64,000 nt of DNA, taken from IMG/VR virus record IMGVR_UViG_3300033143_001281, positions 1 to 64,000 of that record. The stretch is one strand, 5' to 3'. The translations under genes and the position numbers were made by a program. Shown here piece after piece: positions 6,455-13,170 of this stretch. Origin of the DNA: a virus. Below the pieces are notes generated by a model, which searched no databases, was not told the origin of the DNA, and saw only the letters and a list, made by a program, of their open reading frames with translations. Positions within the stretch are counted from its first letter, which is position 1, and every line of letters starts with the position of its first letter.

Positions 6455-6468
6455 GTGTGCTTTCACAC
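6455..6468 (-). terminator. Hairpin at the stop codon of the 59-residue gene
   Basis: GTGTG and CACAC pair across a four-base loop. On the minus strand TCTTTAATATA follows. The hairpin overlaps the TGA stop of the gene at 6463. Its minus-strand sequence resembles the stronger terminator at 6660-6688, so the two may be copies. Confidence 0.45.
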
Positions 6469-6642
6469 ACCCTTATTGTTACTTTTTTTTAAAGCATCTT
6501 CAAGTCTTTGAAGTCTAAGTTTCTTTTCTTCTTGCCATTCTTCATAGCATTGTTGACATGTGTGTACTTCATCACACGTACATGTTAGCTCAGGACTTAT
6601 ACTATATAAATTCCAAGCATCTTGTGCATCTTCTAAAAACAT
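6463..6642 (-). CDS. Small zinc-finger-like protein, 59 residues
   Basis: The frame starts ATG at 6642 and ends TGA at 6463-6465. It encodes MFLEDAQDAWNLYSISPELT, then CTCDEVHTCQQCYEEWQEEK, then a charged helix KLRLQRLEDALKK. The CxC and CxxC pairs, with a His between them, can form a small zinc knuckle or ribbon. Zinc-bearing mini-proteins of this kind often bind nucleic acid or host proteins. It is bracketed by two related hairpin terminators, so it looks like its own cassette. Confidence 0.6.
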   Translation of the reverse strand: MFLEDAQDAWNLYSISPELTCTCDEVHTCQQCYEEWQEEKKLRLQRLEDALKKSNNKGV

Positions 6643-6659
6643 AATTGTTAGTTTAGGTT

Positions 6660-6688
6660 AAAAAAAGGGTGTGCTATTACACACACCC
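6660..6688 (-). terminator. Intrinsic terminator of the 109-residue paralogue gene
   Basis: GGGTGTG (6667-6673) and CACACCC (6682-6688) form a 7-bp GC-rich stem. On the minus strand it is followed by a run of six T, the classical form. It lies downstream of the stop of the gene at 6774-7103. Confidence 0.8.
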
Positions 6689-6773
6689 TGTTAAAAGTTG
6701 ACACTCGTTGGTTATCTTACAGCCTGATGTCCATTTAGTTTAAAGGCAAACTGTGTCAATTTTTGTTCTTGGA

Positions 6774-7103
6774 TTAGGCTTGTTCAACCCAACGCAAGTT
6801 AGTTTCTTCCCCTGTGTTCAAGTCCACTACGGCATTGTCACTTAGTTGGAAACCCGGCATTTCATCTCCTTGGTTCAATTTAGTTTGCAAGGCTTTAATT
6901 GTTGGATGGTTAGCACGCATTACCTGATTAGTTTCAGGGTCAATGAGGCTTAATACACCAAAAGTGATGTTACCATTAGTTCTTGTTCCAACTTTCATTC
7001 CTGCAAGTTCTCCTACTTTGTTTGAGATAGGCTTGTCTGTTACGATGATTGTAGCAGTCCCTGTGTTCTCATTTACTCTTAGTTTTCTGAAAAATACTGA
7101 CAT
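6774..7103 (-). CDS. Small paralogous early protein (copy 2), 109 residues
   Basis: This is the paralogue of the 111-residue protein at 5796-6131; the two share the FGVLSLIDPETN, HPTIKALQTKLNQGDEMPGF and NTGEETNLRW blocks. The N-terminal third differs (MSVFFRKLRVNENTGTATII). No known domain is recognised. It is the first gene leftward from the divergent junction at 7104-7347 and ends at a strong terminator, so it is likely to be among the earliest or most abundant minus-strand transcripts. Its GC content is visibly higher than that of surrounding genes. Confidence 0.78.
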   Translation of the reverse strand: MSVFFRKLRVNENTGTATIIVTDKPISNKVGELAGMKVGTRTNGNITFGVLSLIDPETNQVMRANHPTIKALQTKLNQGDEMPGFQLSDNAVVDLNTGEETNLRWVEQA

Positions 7104-7347
7104 TTTTTTAATTATTTAGATTAATATTATTTTTATGTGCATACATGTGGGGGGTACCCACCGCACATTTTGTAGCTGGGGAGCAGATTGGTAGAACCTT
7201 CTTAGAACTTAAAACACATAACTTTTGGGGGGCCGTGGGCAGAGTTTTATAGAGTAGGGGGACATGTTATGACTTAAAAATTTTTATAGGATTTAGAAAT
7301 TTAGTATATTGTCTTTATAGAAGAGTTACTAATTAAATTTTAATAGT
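7104..7347. promoter_or_regulatory. Divergent junction with G-tracts
   Basis: No gene lies here. It separates leftward early genes from rightward late genes and must contain both promoters. Five plus-strand G-runs stand out in AT-rich DNA: 7149-7154 (six), 7178-7181 (four), 7227-7232 (six), 7237-7239 (three) and 7257-7261 (five). The first sits in a GGGTACCC palindrome flanked by ATGTG/CACAT arms. The late-type motif GTATATTGT is at 7304-7312. The region could be a regulatory switch, a replication start or a packaging site; the sequence does not decide. Confidence 0.5.
7304..7312 (+). promoter_or_regulatory. Late-promoter-like motif (GTATATTGT)
   Basis: TTTA-GTATATTGT-CTTTATAG lies about 44 bases before the start codon at 7348. 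It matches the motif shared with 19048, 25850, 35182, 39422 and 49301. Confidence 0.4.
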
Positions 7348-7653
7348 ATGCCACAGGACAAGGAAAAGGATGATATATTAGATCAGATAGAACAAATGCA
7401 GTTAGATGCAATAATACTTGAGCAGGCATATGAGAATGCTTGGTTAGTACTTTCGGGACAGATAACATTTGATGAACTTATGGGGAATCAGTTTGAGGTG
7501 GGCCGAGAACTAATAATGCCATATGATCCTGAAAGTGGGCCGAGTGAAGATGACATTCAAAATATGATTAGTTTTTTCATAGACACTGAAGAATACGAGA
7601 GGTGTGCTAAATTACAGACAATATTAGCATCCTTTCCTCAAATATCGGAATAA
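7348..7653 (+). CDS. Conserved acidic phage protein, 101 residues
   Basis: This protein is helical and acidic. It begins MPQDKEKDDILDQIEQMQLD and contains GRELIMPYDPESGPSEDDI and FIDTEEYERCAKLQTILAS. I recall the MPYDP...ED....MI.FFI..EEYERC..L pattern from uncharacterised proteins of other Bacteroidota and marine phages, without a function. It is the first rightward gene after the divergent junction. The next gene starts two bases after its stop codon, so it heads an operon of small proteins. Confidence 0.75.
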   Translation: MPQDKEKDDILDQIEQMQLDAIILEQAYENAWLVLSGQITFDELMGNQFEVGRELIMPYDPESGPSEDDIQNMISFFIDTEEYERCAKLQTILASFPQISE

Positions 7654-7654
7654 A

Positions 7655-7861
7655 ATGGCACTTAAGAAGACAAGTAAAAAGAAAAGCACCGTAAATAGCA
7701 GTGGTAATTACACAAAACCAACGCTTCGTAAAAGATTGTTTAATTCAATTAAAGCTGGAAGCAAAGGTGGAAGACCGGGACAATGGTCAGCACGTAAAGC
7801 TCAAATGTTAGCTAAAAAGTATAAAGCTGCTGGTGGAGGTTATAAAGGAAAGAAAAAGTAA
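7655..7861 (+). CDS. Small basic protein, N-terminal half of a DUF5872-like protein
   Basis: The 68 residues are very basic. KAGSKGGRPGQWSARKAQML followed by AKKYKAAGGGYKGKK matches, from memory, the first half of DUF5872 proteins, which occur in algal viruses and some phages. In those proteins a second half beginning roughly TQKSL..WT...W follows in the same chain; here that half is in the separate gene at 8040. The basic charge suggests DNA or capsid association. The stop overlaps the next start as TAATG. Confidence 0.68.
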   Translation: MALKKTSKKKSTVNSSGNYTKPTLRKRLFNSIKAGSKGGRPGQWSARKAQMLAKKYKAAGGGYKGKKK

Positions 7862-8040
7862 TGCGTAAAAATCTTATATTAATATTATTGATATTTACAT
7901 TAACATTTAGTTGTGGTGCTTCTAAGCCCTCATGGGAAAGAAAAGATAGAACCCAAGTAACTCAAAATGATCATGCAATATTAGGAGTATTATTATCAGG
8001 ATTAATAATATTTACATTACATACTTTTACAACAAGATAA
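7861..8040 (+). CDS. Small lipoprotein with C-terminal hydrophobic segment, 59 residues
   Basis: The frame runs ATG 7861 to TAA 8038-8040 and overlaps both neighbours by a TAATG junction. It encodes MRKNLILILLIFTLTFSCGA, a lipoprotein signal with Cys at residue 18, a short polar part, then AILGVLLSGLIIFTLHTFTT, a second membrane-spanning segment. A lipid-anchored N-terminus plus a C-terminal membrane helix in so short a protein recalls unimolecular spanins, which join the two membranes in lysis. The lysis amidase is about 2.3 kb downstream in the same direction. That function is inferred. Confidence 0.65.
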   Translation: MRKNLILILLIFTLTFSCGASKPSWERKDRTQVTQNDHAILGVLLSGLIIFTLHTFTTR

Positions 8041-8333
8041 TGGCAAAGACAAAACAACAAAAGAGTCTAGATAGATGGACAAAACAAAAGTGGAGAACTC
8101 CTTCAGGCAAGAAAAGCTCTGAGACAGGAGAAGTATATGCACCATCTAAAACTATATCTAAACTTAAGAGTACCAAAGGAGGTAGAAAAAAATTAGCTTC
8201 GGCAAACGCAAAGAAAAGAGCTGCTACCAAAGCAGGTAAACAACATGCTAGTCATGGATTGCACAAGGGTAAGAATAGAACTGGAGCAAAAAAAACTACT
8301 CGTAAAAGAACAACAAAAAGAAAAAAGAAATAA
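8040..8333 (+). CDS. Basic protein, C-terminal half of a DUF5872-like protein
   Basis: The 97 residues start MAKTKQQKSLDRWTKQKWRT, continue with GKKSSETGEVYAPSKTISKL, then KKRAATKAGKQ and a Lys/Arg-only tail. The pattern KSL.RWT..KWRT, a TGE.Y.P block and TK.GKQ matches the second half of DUF5872 proteins as I remember them. Together with the gene at 7655 it makes a full-length equivalent split by a lipoprotein gene. The basic tail suggests nucleic acid binding, perhaps packaged in the virion. Confidence 0.66.
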   Translation: MAKTKQQKSLDRWTKQKWRTPSGKKSSETGEVYAPSKTISKLKSTKGGRKKLASANAKKRAATKAGKQHASHGLHKGKNRTGAKKTTRKRTTKRKKK

Positions 8334-8334
8334 A

Positions 8335-9420
8335 ATGGGAAATATATTACAAGATATGATGGGTTTACTATCTAGAAAAAAGGTAGTAAAAAAAATAGAA
8401 GAAACCGATCTATTAGTTTTAGGTAGACAGCCTAATCCTGAAGACAGTATGTTTGTTACACCAAAGATGTCAAATGAACTTATATCTATAAAAGATCTAA
8501 GAGCATCATTTGATGAAGGAGAAGTAACAGGTGAAGGTACAACAGATTTTGTACTTAAATTTACTGACGGACCTAACGCAGTAGTAGGTGATTCATTTAT
8601 AAAATCTTACGTACATTTACCAGGCACAGGTAATGAAGAAAATAGAGTAGAAATAAATCCTACACCGGGACCAAACCCAAATGTATTAATAGTAAACACA
8701 GGAAGATTTACAACTGTACAAACAGATAGCATAGTAGCTTCAGACACTGGCTCTGTTACTCTGAATGGCAACGTTGCAATAGGTAACGCAAGTACAGATG
8801 AATTAACTATAAAGTCTACTACTAATATATTTGATGCACCTATAAAAGCTGGTCCTACACCTTTTGGTAATTTAGCGCCAGGAGCTGACTATCTTTTAGT
8901 TTCAAATGCTGGTAGTGGTTTAGAATGGAGAGCTCAAGTAGATATAGGTGGTACACTTCAAACAACTGGTACTATTCTACCACAGGTATCTGCAGGAATA
9001 TCAGGCTTTACTTATAATAGTCAGGGTGGGTTTTGGACAAGAATAGGTGATATTGTTCATGTATATTTACGTGTAAGTATTGGTACTTTTACAAAGACAG
9101 ATCCATCACAAGCTTTAGCTATTCAAGATGCATTTCCTTATGACATTGATGGTGGCAGATATTTTTTTAATGGTGATTTAATGGAATATGTAAATATCAG
9201 TGATGCAGGAACTGCTATTCCAGCATTATATATTGATAAACCTGTTACAACAGGTGCTAATTCACATCTAATTAAGTTTATACGTTCTGTAAATTATTCA
9301 CTTACACCATCAAATGAAATTACAACAAATGAAATGTCTACTGGTAGTTTTGTAGTTGCCTTAAGTTTTACATATAAGGCTTCAGGAGATACTTTAAGAC
9401 AAGGAGCAGCAATTGATTAA
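8335..9420 (+). CDS. Virion appendage or fibre-like protein, 361 residues
   Basis: I choose ATG 8335, one base after the preceding stop codon, giving MGNILQDMMGLLSRKKVVKK. An upstream frame-open Met at 8245 lies wholly inside the previous gene. The middle has fibre-like text (GRFTTVQTDSIVASDTGSVT, NGNVAIGNAS) and the C-terminal 150 residues form a beta-sandwich-like domain with FWTRIGDIVHVYLRVSIG and FVVALSFTYKASG. This resembles host-binding tail appendages built from collagen-free beta repeats. Its position among small basic genes, ahead of the amidase, is unusual for the main tail fibre, so it may be a head or accessory fibre. Confidence 0.68.
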   Translation: MGNILQDMMGLLSRKKVVKKIEETDLLVLGRQPNPEDSMFVTPKMSNELISIKDLRASFDEGEVTGEGTTDFVLKFTDGPNAVVGDSFIKSYVHLPGTGNEENRVEINPTPGPNPNVLIVNTGRFTTVQTDSIVASDTGSVTLNGNVAIGNASTDELTIKSTTNIFDAPIKAGPTPFGNLAPGADYLLVSNAGSGLEWRAQVDIGGTLQTTGTILPQVSAGISGFTYNSQGGFWTRIGDIVHVYLRVSIGTFTKTDPSQALAIQDAFPYDIDGGRYFFNGDLMEYVNISDAGTAIPALYIDKPVTTGANSHLIKFIRSVNYSLTPSNEITTNEMSTGSFVVALSFTYKASGDTLRQGAAID

Positions 9421-9425
9421 TAATT

Positions 9426-9713
9426 ATGGCAAAGAAGAAAGATCCAAGATTAGCAAGAGCAGGTGTATCAGGTTATAATAAACCTAAGCGTACCCCAAAT
9501 CATAAAACTAAGTCTCATGTAGTGGTAGCTAAAGTAGGAGATAAAGTAAAGACCATACGTTTTGGTCAGCAAGGTGTAAAGGGTGCAGGTAAAAATCCTA
9601 AGTCAGCTAAAGATAAAGCTAGAAAAAAGTCATACTATGCAAGGCATAATGCACAAGATTCTAAACCGTCTAAGCTATCAGCAAGATATTGGTCTCACAA
9701 AGTTAAGTGGTAA
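9426..9713 (+). CDS. Small basic conserved phage protein, 95 residues
   Basis: The second half reads KTIRFGQQGVKGAGKNPKSA, then KARKKSYYARHNAQDS and LSARYWSHKVKW. This arrangement, RFG followed by ARKKS...ARH and SARYWS.KVKW, recurs in small basic proteins of many marine phages and some large viruses. I know no proven function. Its charge and its company with the DUF5872-like genes suggest a DNA-binding or minor virion role. The downstream gene begins three bases after its stop codon. Confidence 0.72.
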   Translation: MAKKKDPRLARAGVSGYNKPKRTPNHKTKSHVVVAKVGDKVKTIRFGQQGVKGAGKNPKSAKDKARKKSYYARHNAQDSKPSKLSARYWSHKVKW

Positions 9714-9716
9714 GAT

Positions 9717-9959
9717 ATGACAGAGTCAAGTATTAAAAAGTTAGGTTTTAAAAAGGTAAATGTAACAGCAGAAGAATCTGGTGATACACCTTTTTATTTT
9801 TATGCATATAAAATTGGCAATATAGAACTTATTTCTAATAGCCATGATAATCTACAAGATGGGTCATGGATGGTTGAAATACTTGAAGGAGATATACAAT
9901 TTAACAATATAGGAGACGTAAAAGAACTTATAAATATACTTCAACGTAATAAATTATAA
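9717..9959 (+). CDS. Hypothetical protein, 80 residues
   Basis: This is an unrecognised small protein starting MTESSIKKLGFKKVNVTAEE. It contains FYFYAYKIGNIELISNSHDN and ends in a helix (DVKELINILQRN). Its alternating beta pattern is typical of small cytosolic proteins made by phages, but I cannot place it. It is tightly packed behind the basic protein gene. A T-rich AT stretch with TATATATATTTG (about 9982-9994) follows and precedes the next gene. Confidence 0.6.
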   Translation: MTESSIKKLGFKKVNVTAEESGDTPFYFYAYKIGNIELISNSHDNLQDGSWMVEILEGDIQFNNIGDVKELINILQRNKL

Positions 9960-10022
9960 TAAACTTTTTTTATTTAAACATTTTTTATATATATTTGTCA
10001 TTATTAACTTAAATTTATTAAA

Positions 10023-10322
10023 ATGGCAGATTTAAAAACCAATTCAGAACTATCTGATAAGAATCCTGAACTTTCAAAGGAAGAGTTAGCACAACGCAGA
10101 GAAGAAATCACTGCATTTTACAAGGATAATATTCCACATTTAACTGTTCAAGCTGAATATGAGGCATTACTTGCTGATATTGAGAAGTCAAGAGCAGAGC
10201 GCATGCAAGCACAAATGTTTATGGCACAACAATATGCTGCACAAAAACAGGCTGAACAACCATCAACACCTGAAGCTGAGGCCTTTAAAGAGGCAATGAA
10301 TGAAGCAGTAAAAGCAGAATAA
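10023..10322 (+). CDS. Hypothetical helical protein, 99 residues
   Basis: This is an acidic, Ala/Gln-rich, probably coiled-coil protein. It contains IPHLTVQAEYEALLADIEKS and a Met/Gln stretch QAQMFMAQQYAAQKQ. I have a weak memory of similar proteins next to lysis genes in Cellulophaga-type phages. It ends one base before the amidase start codon, so the two are translationally linked. Possible roles are a structural accessory or an amidase partner. Confidence 0.65.
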   Translation: MADLKTNSELSDKNPELSKEELAQRREEITAFYKDNIPHLTVQAEYEALLADIEKSRAERMQAQMFMAQQYAAQKQAEQPSTPEAEAFKEAMNEAVKAE

Positions 10323-10323
10323 G

Positions 10324-11244
10324 ATGAGACTGTTAAAAAAAGGCACAACTGGTGCTGATGTTAGAACTCTTCAACAAAAACTTGGTATCAATGCTGATGG
10401 TATATTTGGACCAAATACAGAAAAACACGTTGAACGGTTTCAACTTGCACACAATCTGCCAGTAAATGGAATGGTAGATAACAATATGTGGTCTCTAATT
10501 TTAAATTTAGAGAATGTTGTAATAGAAGAAATAGATGAAGACACAGACATACAACTTCAGTATTTTAAAACTAATTTTGATCAAGTAATACACAAACATT
10601 ATTTACCAAAAGGTGAATATATTACAGGACCTATTAAAAATGAGTATGTATTTTTACATCATACAGCAGGTCATGCAAACCCATATAGATGTATTGATCA
10701 TTGGGGAAGAGATAGTAGAGGAAGAGTTGCTACAGAGTTTGTATTAGGTGGTATTGATCACAGAAATGGTAATGATGAACATGATGGGGTGATGGTTCAA
10801 GCTTTTCCTGAAGGTGCACAAGGTTGGCATTTAGGTAAAACTGGTTCCGGGTGGATGAACCGTCATTCTGTAGGAATAGAAATATGTTCTATGGGTTACT
10901 TAGATAATGATCACAGAACATACGTAAACTCAAAATGCCAGTCAGAACAAGTAATTCAATTAGCAGAACCTTTTAGAGGTAAAACTTATTGGCATAATTA
11001 TTCTGAACAGCAACTTAAAGCTCTTTACAAGTGGTTATTATTTATTGCTGAAAGAGATAATATTGATATACGTATTGGTTTAAAGCAATACATTCAAAAG
11101 TATGGACCAACAAAAGGTTTTGGCTTTCAAGAAGACGCATATCTAGGTAAAGTAAAAGGTTTATTAACACATACTAATGTAAGAAAAGGAAAAACGGATT
11201 GTTATCCTCATCCTGACTTAGTTGATATGATAATGAGTTTATGA
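10324..11244 (+). CDS. N-acetylmuramoyl-L-alanine amidase with peptidoglycan-binding domain (endolysin)
   Basis: Residues 1-60 form a peptidoglycan-binding domain of the PG_binding_1 type (LLKKGTTGADVRTLQQKLGI, then DGIFGPNTEKHVERFQ). A linker leads to an Amidase_2 domain from about 108: YVFLHHTAGH with the zinc His near 112, GAQGWHLGKTGSGWMN, HSVGIEICSMG, and LLTHTNVRKGKTDCYPHP near 281 with the second zinc ligand and the catalytic region. The enzyme cuts the bond between N-acetylmuramic acid and L-alanine in host peptidoglycan. It has no signal peptide, so it needs another route to the wall, for example the membrane proteins encoded nearby. It is followed at once by the IHF-region genes. 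Confidence 0.9.
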   Translation: MRLLKKGTTGADVRTLQQKLGINADGIFGPNTEKHVERFQLAHNLPVNGMVDNNMWSLILNLENVVIEEIDEDTDIQLQYFKTNFDQVIHKHYLPKGEYITGPIKNEYVFLHHTAGHANPYRCIDHWGRDSRGRVATEFVLGGIDHRNGNDEHDGVMVQAFPEGAQGWHLGKTGSGWMNRHSVGIEICSMGYLDNDHRTYVNSKCQSEQVIQLAEPFRGKTYWHNYSEQQLKALYKWLLFIAERDNIDIRIGLKQYIQKYGPTKGFGFQEDAYLGKVKGLLTHTNVRKGKTDCYPHPDLVDMIMSL

Positions 11245-11245
11245 T

Positions 11246-11617
11246 ATGGCAATAGTTAATAAAGTAGATTTGAAGATGCAAGTTGATATAGATGTATCAA
11301 TAAAATATCAAATACTTACATATTGTTTTTTTAATGATATACTAATAAGTAATTCAGATTTAAAATTTTTAGCTGAGCTGTCAAAAAATTCTGGAATTGA
11401 GTTAACTAAATTTTGTGTAGCTCTAGTTGAAAAGGGGATATTTAAAAGCCCTCAATCAGCTAGAAATGCTATAACAAAAGCAGAAAAAAAGAAATTATTA
11501 AGTAAAAAAGGAAATAATAAAAAAACAATATCACTTAATAATGATCTCAATGTACAGATAAATGGATTTGTATTACTTGATTATAAAATTTTAGGTAGTG
11601 AATCCAAAGAGTCATAA
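11246..11617 (+). CDS. Hypothetical protein of the IHF region, 123 residues
   Basis: The protein is Lys-rich with a helical first half (MQVDIDVSIKYQILTYCFFN, then LKFLAELSKNSGIELTKFC). Its central KGIFKSPQSARNAITKAEKK looks like a recognition helix of a winged-helix domain, which is inference only. It overlaps the next gene, an IHF-like protein, by 20 bases. In crAss-like phages two small DNA-binding proteins commonly sit together near the head genes, so this may be the partner, though it does not itself show the IHF pattern. Confidence 0.6.
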   Translation: MAIVNKVDLKMQVDIDVSIKYQILTYCFFNDILISNSDLKFLAELSKNSGIELTKFCVALVEKGIFKSPQSARNAITKAEKKKLLSKKGNNKKTISLNNDLNVQINGFVLLDYKILGSESKES

Positions 11618-11954
11618 AGATTTTAAAGAAGGTATTGCTGATGAAGTAGGTGTACATCCATCAGTAGTTGAGGATTTTATAACTTTTTATTATGGTAAGT
11701 TAAGAAAAAAGTTATCAGCTTTAGAGTTTCCCAGAATAAATGTTGATGGGCTTGGTACATTTTATTTAAGAAAAAATAAACTAGAAAAGTCAATTAAAAA
11801 AAATAAAAGTGTTTTGGGTAATTTGGCAAAACGTACATACGTGGGTTTTGCAAAAAGTGAAGAGATCCAAAAAAATGTAACTATGATGGAGAATGCATTA
11901 AAACAAATGGAGCAAGATATATTAAATAAAAAGAAGTTTAGGAATGAAAAGTAA
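11598..11954 (+). CDS. IHF/HU-like DNA-binding protein
   Basis: The protein has 118 residues with a GTG start; an in-frame stop lies just upstream and no ATG is available for about 80 codons. IADEVGVHPSVVEDFITFYY followed by GKLRKKLSALEFPRINVDGL and GTFYLRKNK resembles the HU/IHF beginning (helix-turn-helix dimer region, then beta strands), with INVDGLGTF in place of the usual I.l.gfGtF. HU/IHF proteins bend DNA. IHF-like proteins near the head genes are a known feature of crAss-like phages. The stop overlaps the downstream start. Confidence 0.72.
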   Translation: MNPKSHKDFKEGIADEVGVHPSVVEDFITFYYGKLRKKLSALEFPRINVDGLGTFYLRKNKLEKSIKKNKSVLGNLAKRTYVGFAKSEEIQKNVTMMENALKQMEQDILNKKKFRNEK

Positions 11955-12273
11955 ATGGAAAAAATATTTAGATATATTTAAAAATGCAGATAAGATTGCT
12001 GATGGAATTGCAAATTCACTGTTTAAAAAAGAACATGTTGAAGCTGCAGCAACAGAAAGATTTCAAATCTGTATAAATTGTAGTTTGTTTGATGCAAAAG
12101 GAACATCTTGTGTTGCACCTGGTACACAGCCTTGTTGTGGAGATTGTGGTTGTAGTTTATCTTTTAAGGTAAGATCACTATCATCAGAATGTCCAAAAGG
12201 CTATTGGGATGCTTTTACAAGCGAAGAGCAAGAAGATTTAATTAACAATCAAATAAATAAAAATGACAATTAA
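11944..12273 (+). CDS. Cysteine-rich zinc-ribbon protein, 109 residues
   Basis: The central part has CINCSLFDAKGTSCVAPGTQ and PCCGDCGCSLSFKVRSLSSE followed by CPKGYW. That gives at least four CxxC-like pairs, enough for two zinc sites. The CCGDCGCSL..K.RS....CP..KW form recurs in small phage proteins as I recall, without a proven role. The N-terminal helix WKKYLDIFKNADKIADGI could be a membrane-surface or protein-binding helix. It overlaps the IHF-like gene by about 10 bases. Confidence 0.7.
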   Translation: MKSKWKKYLDIFKNADKIADGIANSLFKKEHVEAAATERFQICINCSLFDAKGTSCVAPGTQPCCGDCGCSLSFKVRSLSSECPKGYWDAFTSEEQEDLINNQINKNDN

Positions 12274-12352
12274 TTATTATTGTAATGATACTATAACAAC
12301 AGTAGAAACTGATACAGCAGATAGCTGGTGGTATACTACTACAACACTATAA
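12263..12352 (+). CDS. Possible micro-gene, 29 residues
   Basis: The frame ATG 12263 to TAA 12350-12352 encodes MTINYYCNDTITTVETDTAD then SWWYTTTTL. It overlaps the end of the zinc-ribbon gene and stops two bases before the ATG at 12355, a spacing typical of real genes in this operon. It is very short and Thr-rich, so chance is a serious alternative. Confidence 0.3.
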   Translation: MTINYYCNDTITTVETDTADSWWYTTTTL

Positions 12353-12354
12353 CT

Positions 12355-13167
12355 ATGGCACTAAAATTTATAGAAGAAGGGCATGTATATGAAAGCACTG
12401 ATCAAGATAATATCAAATGGACTGGTGTAACATCCTTTATTGGTAAATTTAAACCTAAGTTTGATAGGGAAGGGCAAGCTAAAAAGTCATCAAAGAATAA
12501 AAGATCTAAATGGTATGGGATGACACCTAAAGAAATATTAGCGGCTTGGGACGGTGAAACAGAAAGAGCTATTAAGCTTGGTAATTTTTATCATAATCAA
12601 AGAGAAGCTGACATGCTAGATCTTGAAACAATTGGTAGACATGGTGTGGAAGTTCCCATCATTAAACCAGTTACTGATGAAGAAGGAATTAAAATTGCAC
12701 CAAATCAAAAATTAGAAGATGGTGTTTATCCAGAACATTTGGTGTATTTAAAATCAGTTGGTTTATGTGGTCAAGCAGATGTGGTTGAAGTAGTTAATGG
12801 TTATATAAACATCAATGATTATAAAACTAATAAAGAAATAAAAGATAAAGGATTTACTAATTGGGAAGGCATTACTAAGAAAATGTATAAGCCTATAAGT
12901 CATTTAGATGATTGTAATCTTAATCACTATAACTTACAGTTAAGTATTTATGCGTATATTATTAAAAAGCACAACCCTAAACTTAAGATAGGAAAGCTTA
13001 CTATACAACATGTAAAATTTAAACAAGTTGGTGAAGATTCTAATGGTTATCCAATAAATGAACATGTAAATGGAGAACCAGTTTTAGATGAGATAAAAAT
13101 TTATGAACTACCATATTTAAAAGATGAAGTAACATCTTTAATGATGTGGATTAAAGAAAATCAATAA
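12355..13167 (+). CDS. PD-(D/E)XK family nuclease (Cas4/RecB-like)
   Basis: I choose ATG 12355 (MALKFIEEGHVYESTDQDNI); a Met nine codons upstream would overlap the possible micro-gene. The protein has 270 residues. The nuclease core is visible as LGNFYHNQREAD near 80, GLCGQADVVEVVNG near 138 (first catalytic Asp) and INDYKTNKE near 155 (Asp-x-Lys). HYNLQLSIYAYIIKKHNPKL follows as the QxxxY-type motif seen in RecB nucleases. It may process DNA ends during replication, recombination or packaging. Its place just before the terminase gene favours packaging or recombination. Confidence 0.82.
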   Translation: MALKFIEEGHVYESTDQDNIKWTGVTSFIGKFKPKFDREGQAKKSSKNKRSKWYGMTPKEILAAWDGETERAIKLGNFYHNQREADMLDLETIGRHGVEVPIIKPVTDEEGIKIAPNQKLEDGVYPEHLVYLKSVGLCGQADVVEVVNGYININDYKTNKEIKDKGFTNWEGITKKMYKPISHLDDCNLNHYNLQLSIYAYIIKKHNPKLKIGKLTIQHVKFKQVGEDSNGYPINEHVNGEPVLDEIKIYELPYLKDEVTSLMMWIKENQ

Positions 13168-13170
13168 AAT

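Noticed and set aside
8245-8334. Earlier start for the 361-residue appendage gene
   Set aside because: The extra 30 codons lie entirely inside the upstream basic gene, and ATG 8335 has the spacing usual in this operon.
12328-12354. Earlier start for the PD-(D/E)XK nuclease
   Set aside because: The nine extra residues (MVYYYNTIT) are unlike the family and overlap the possible micro-gene; ATG 12355 follows a stop by two bases.
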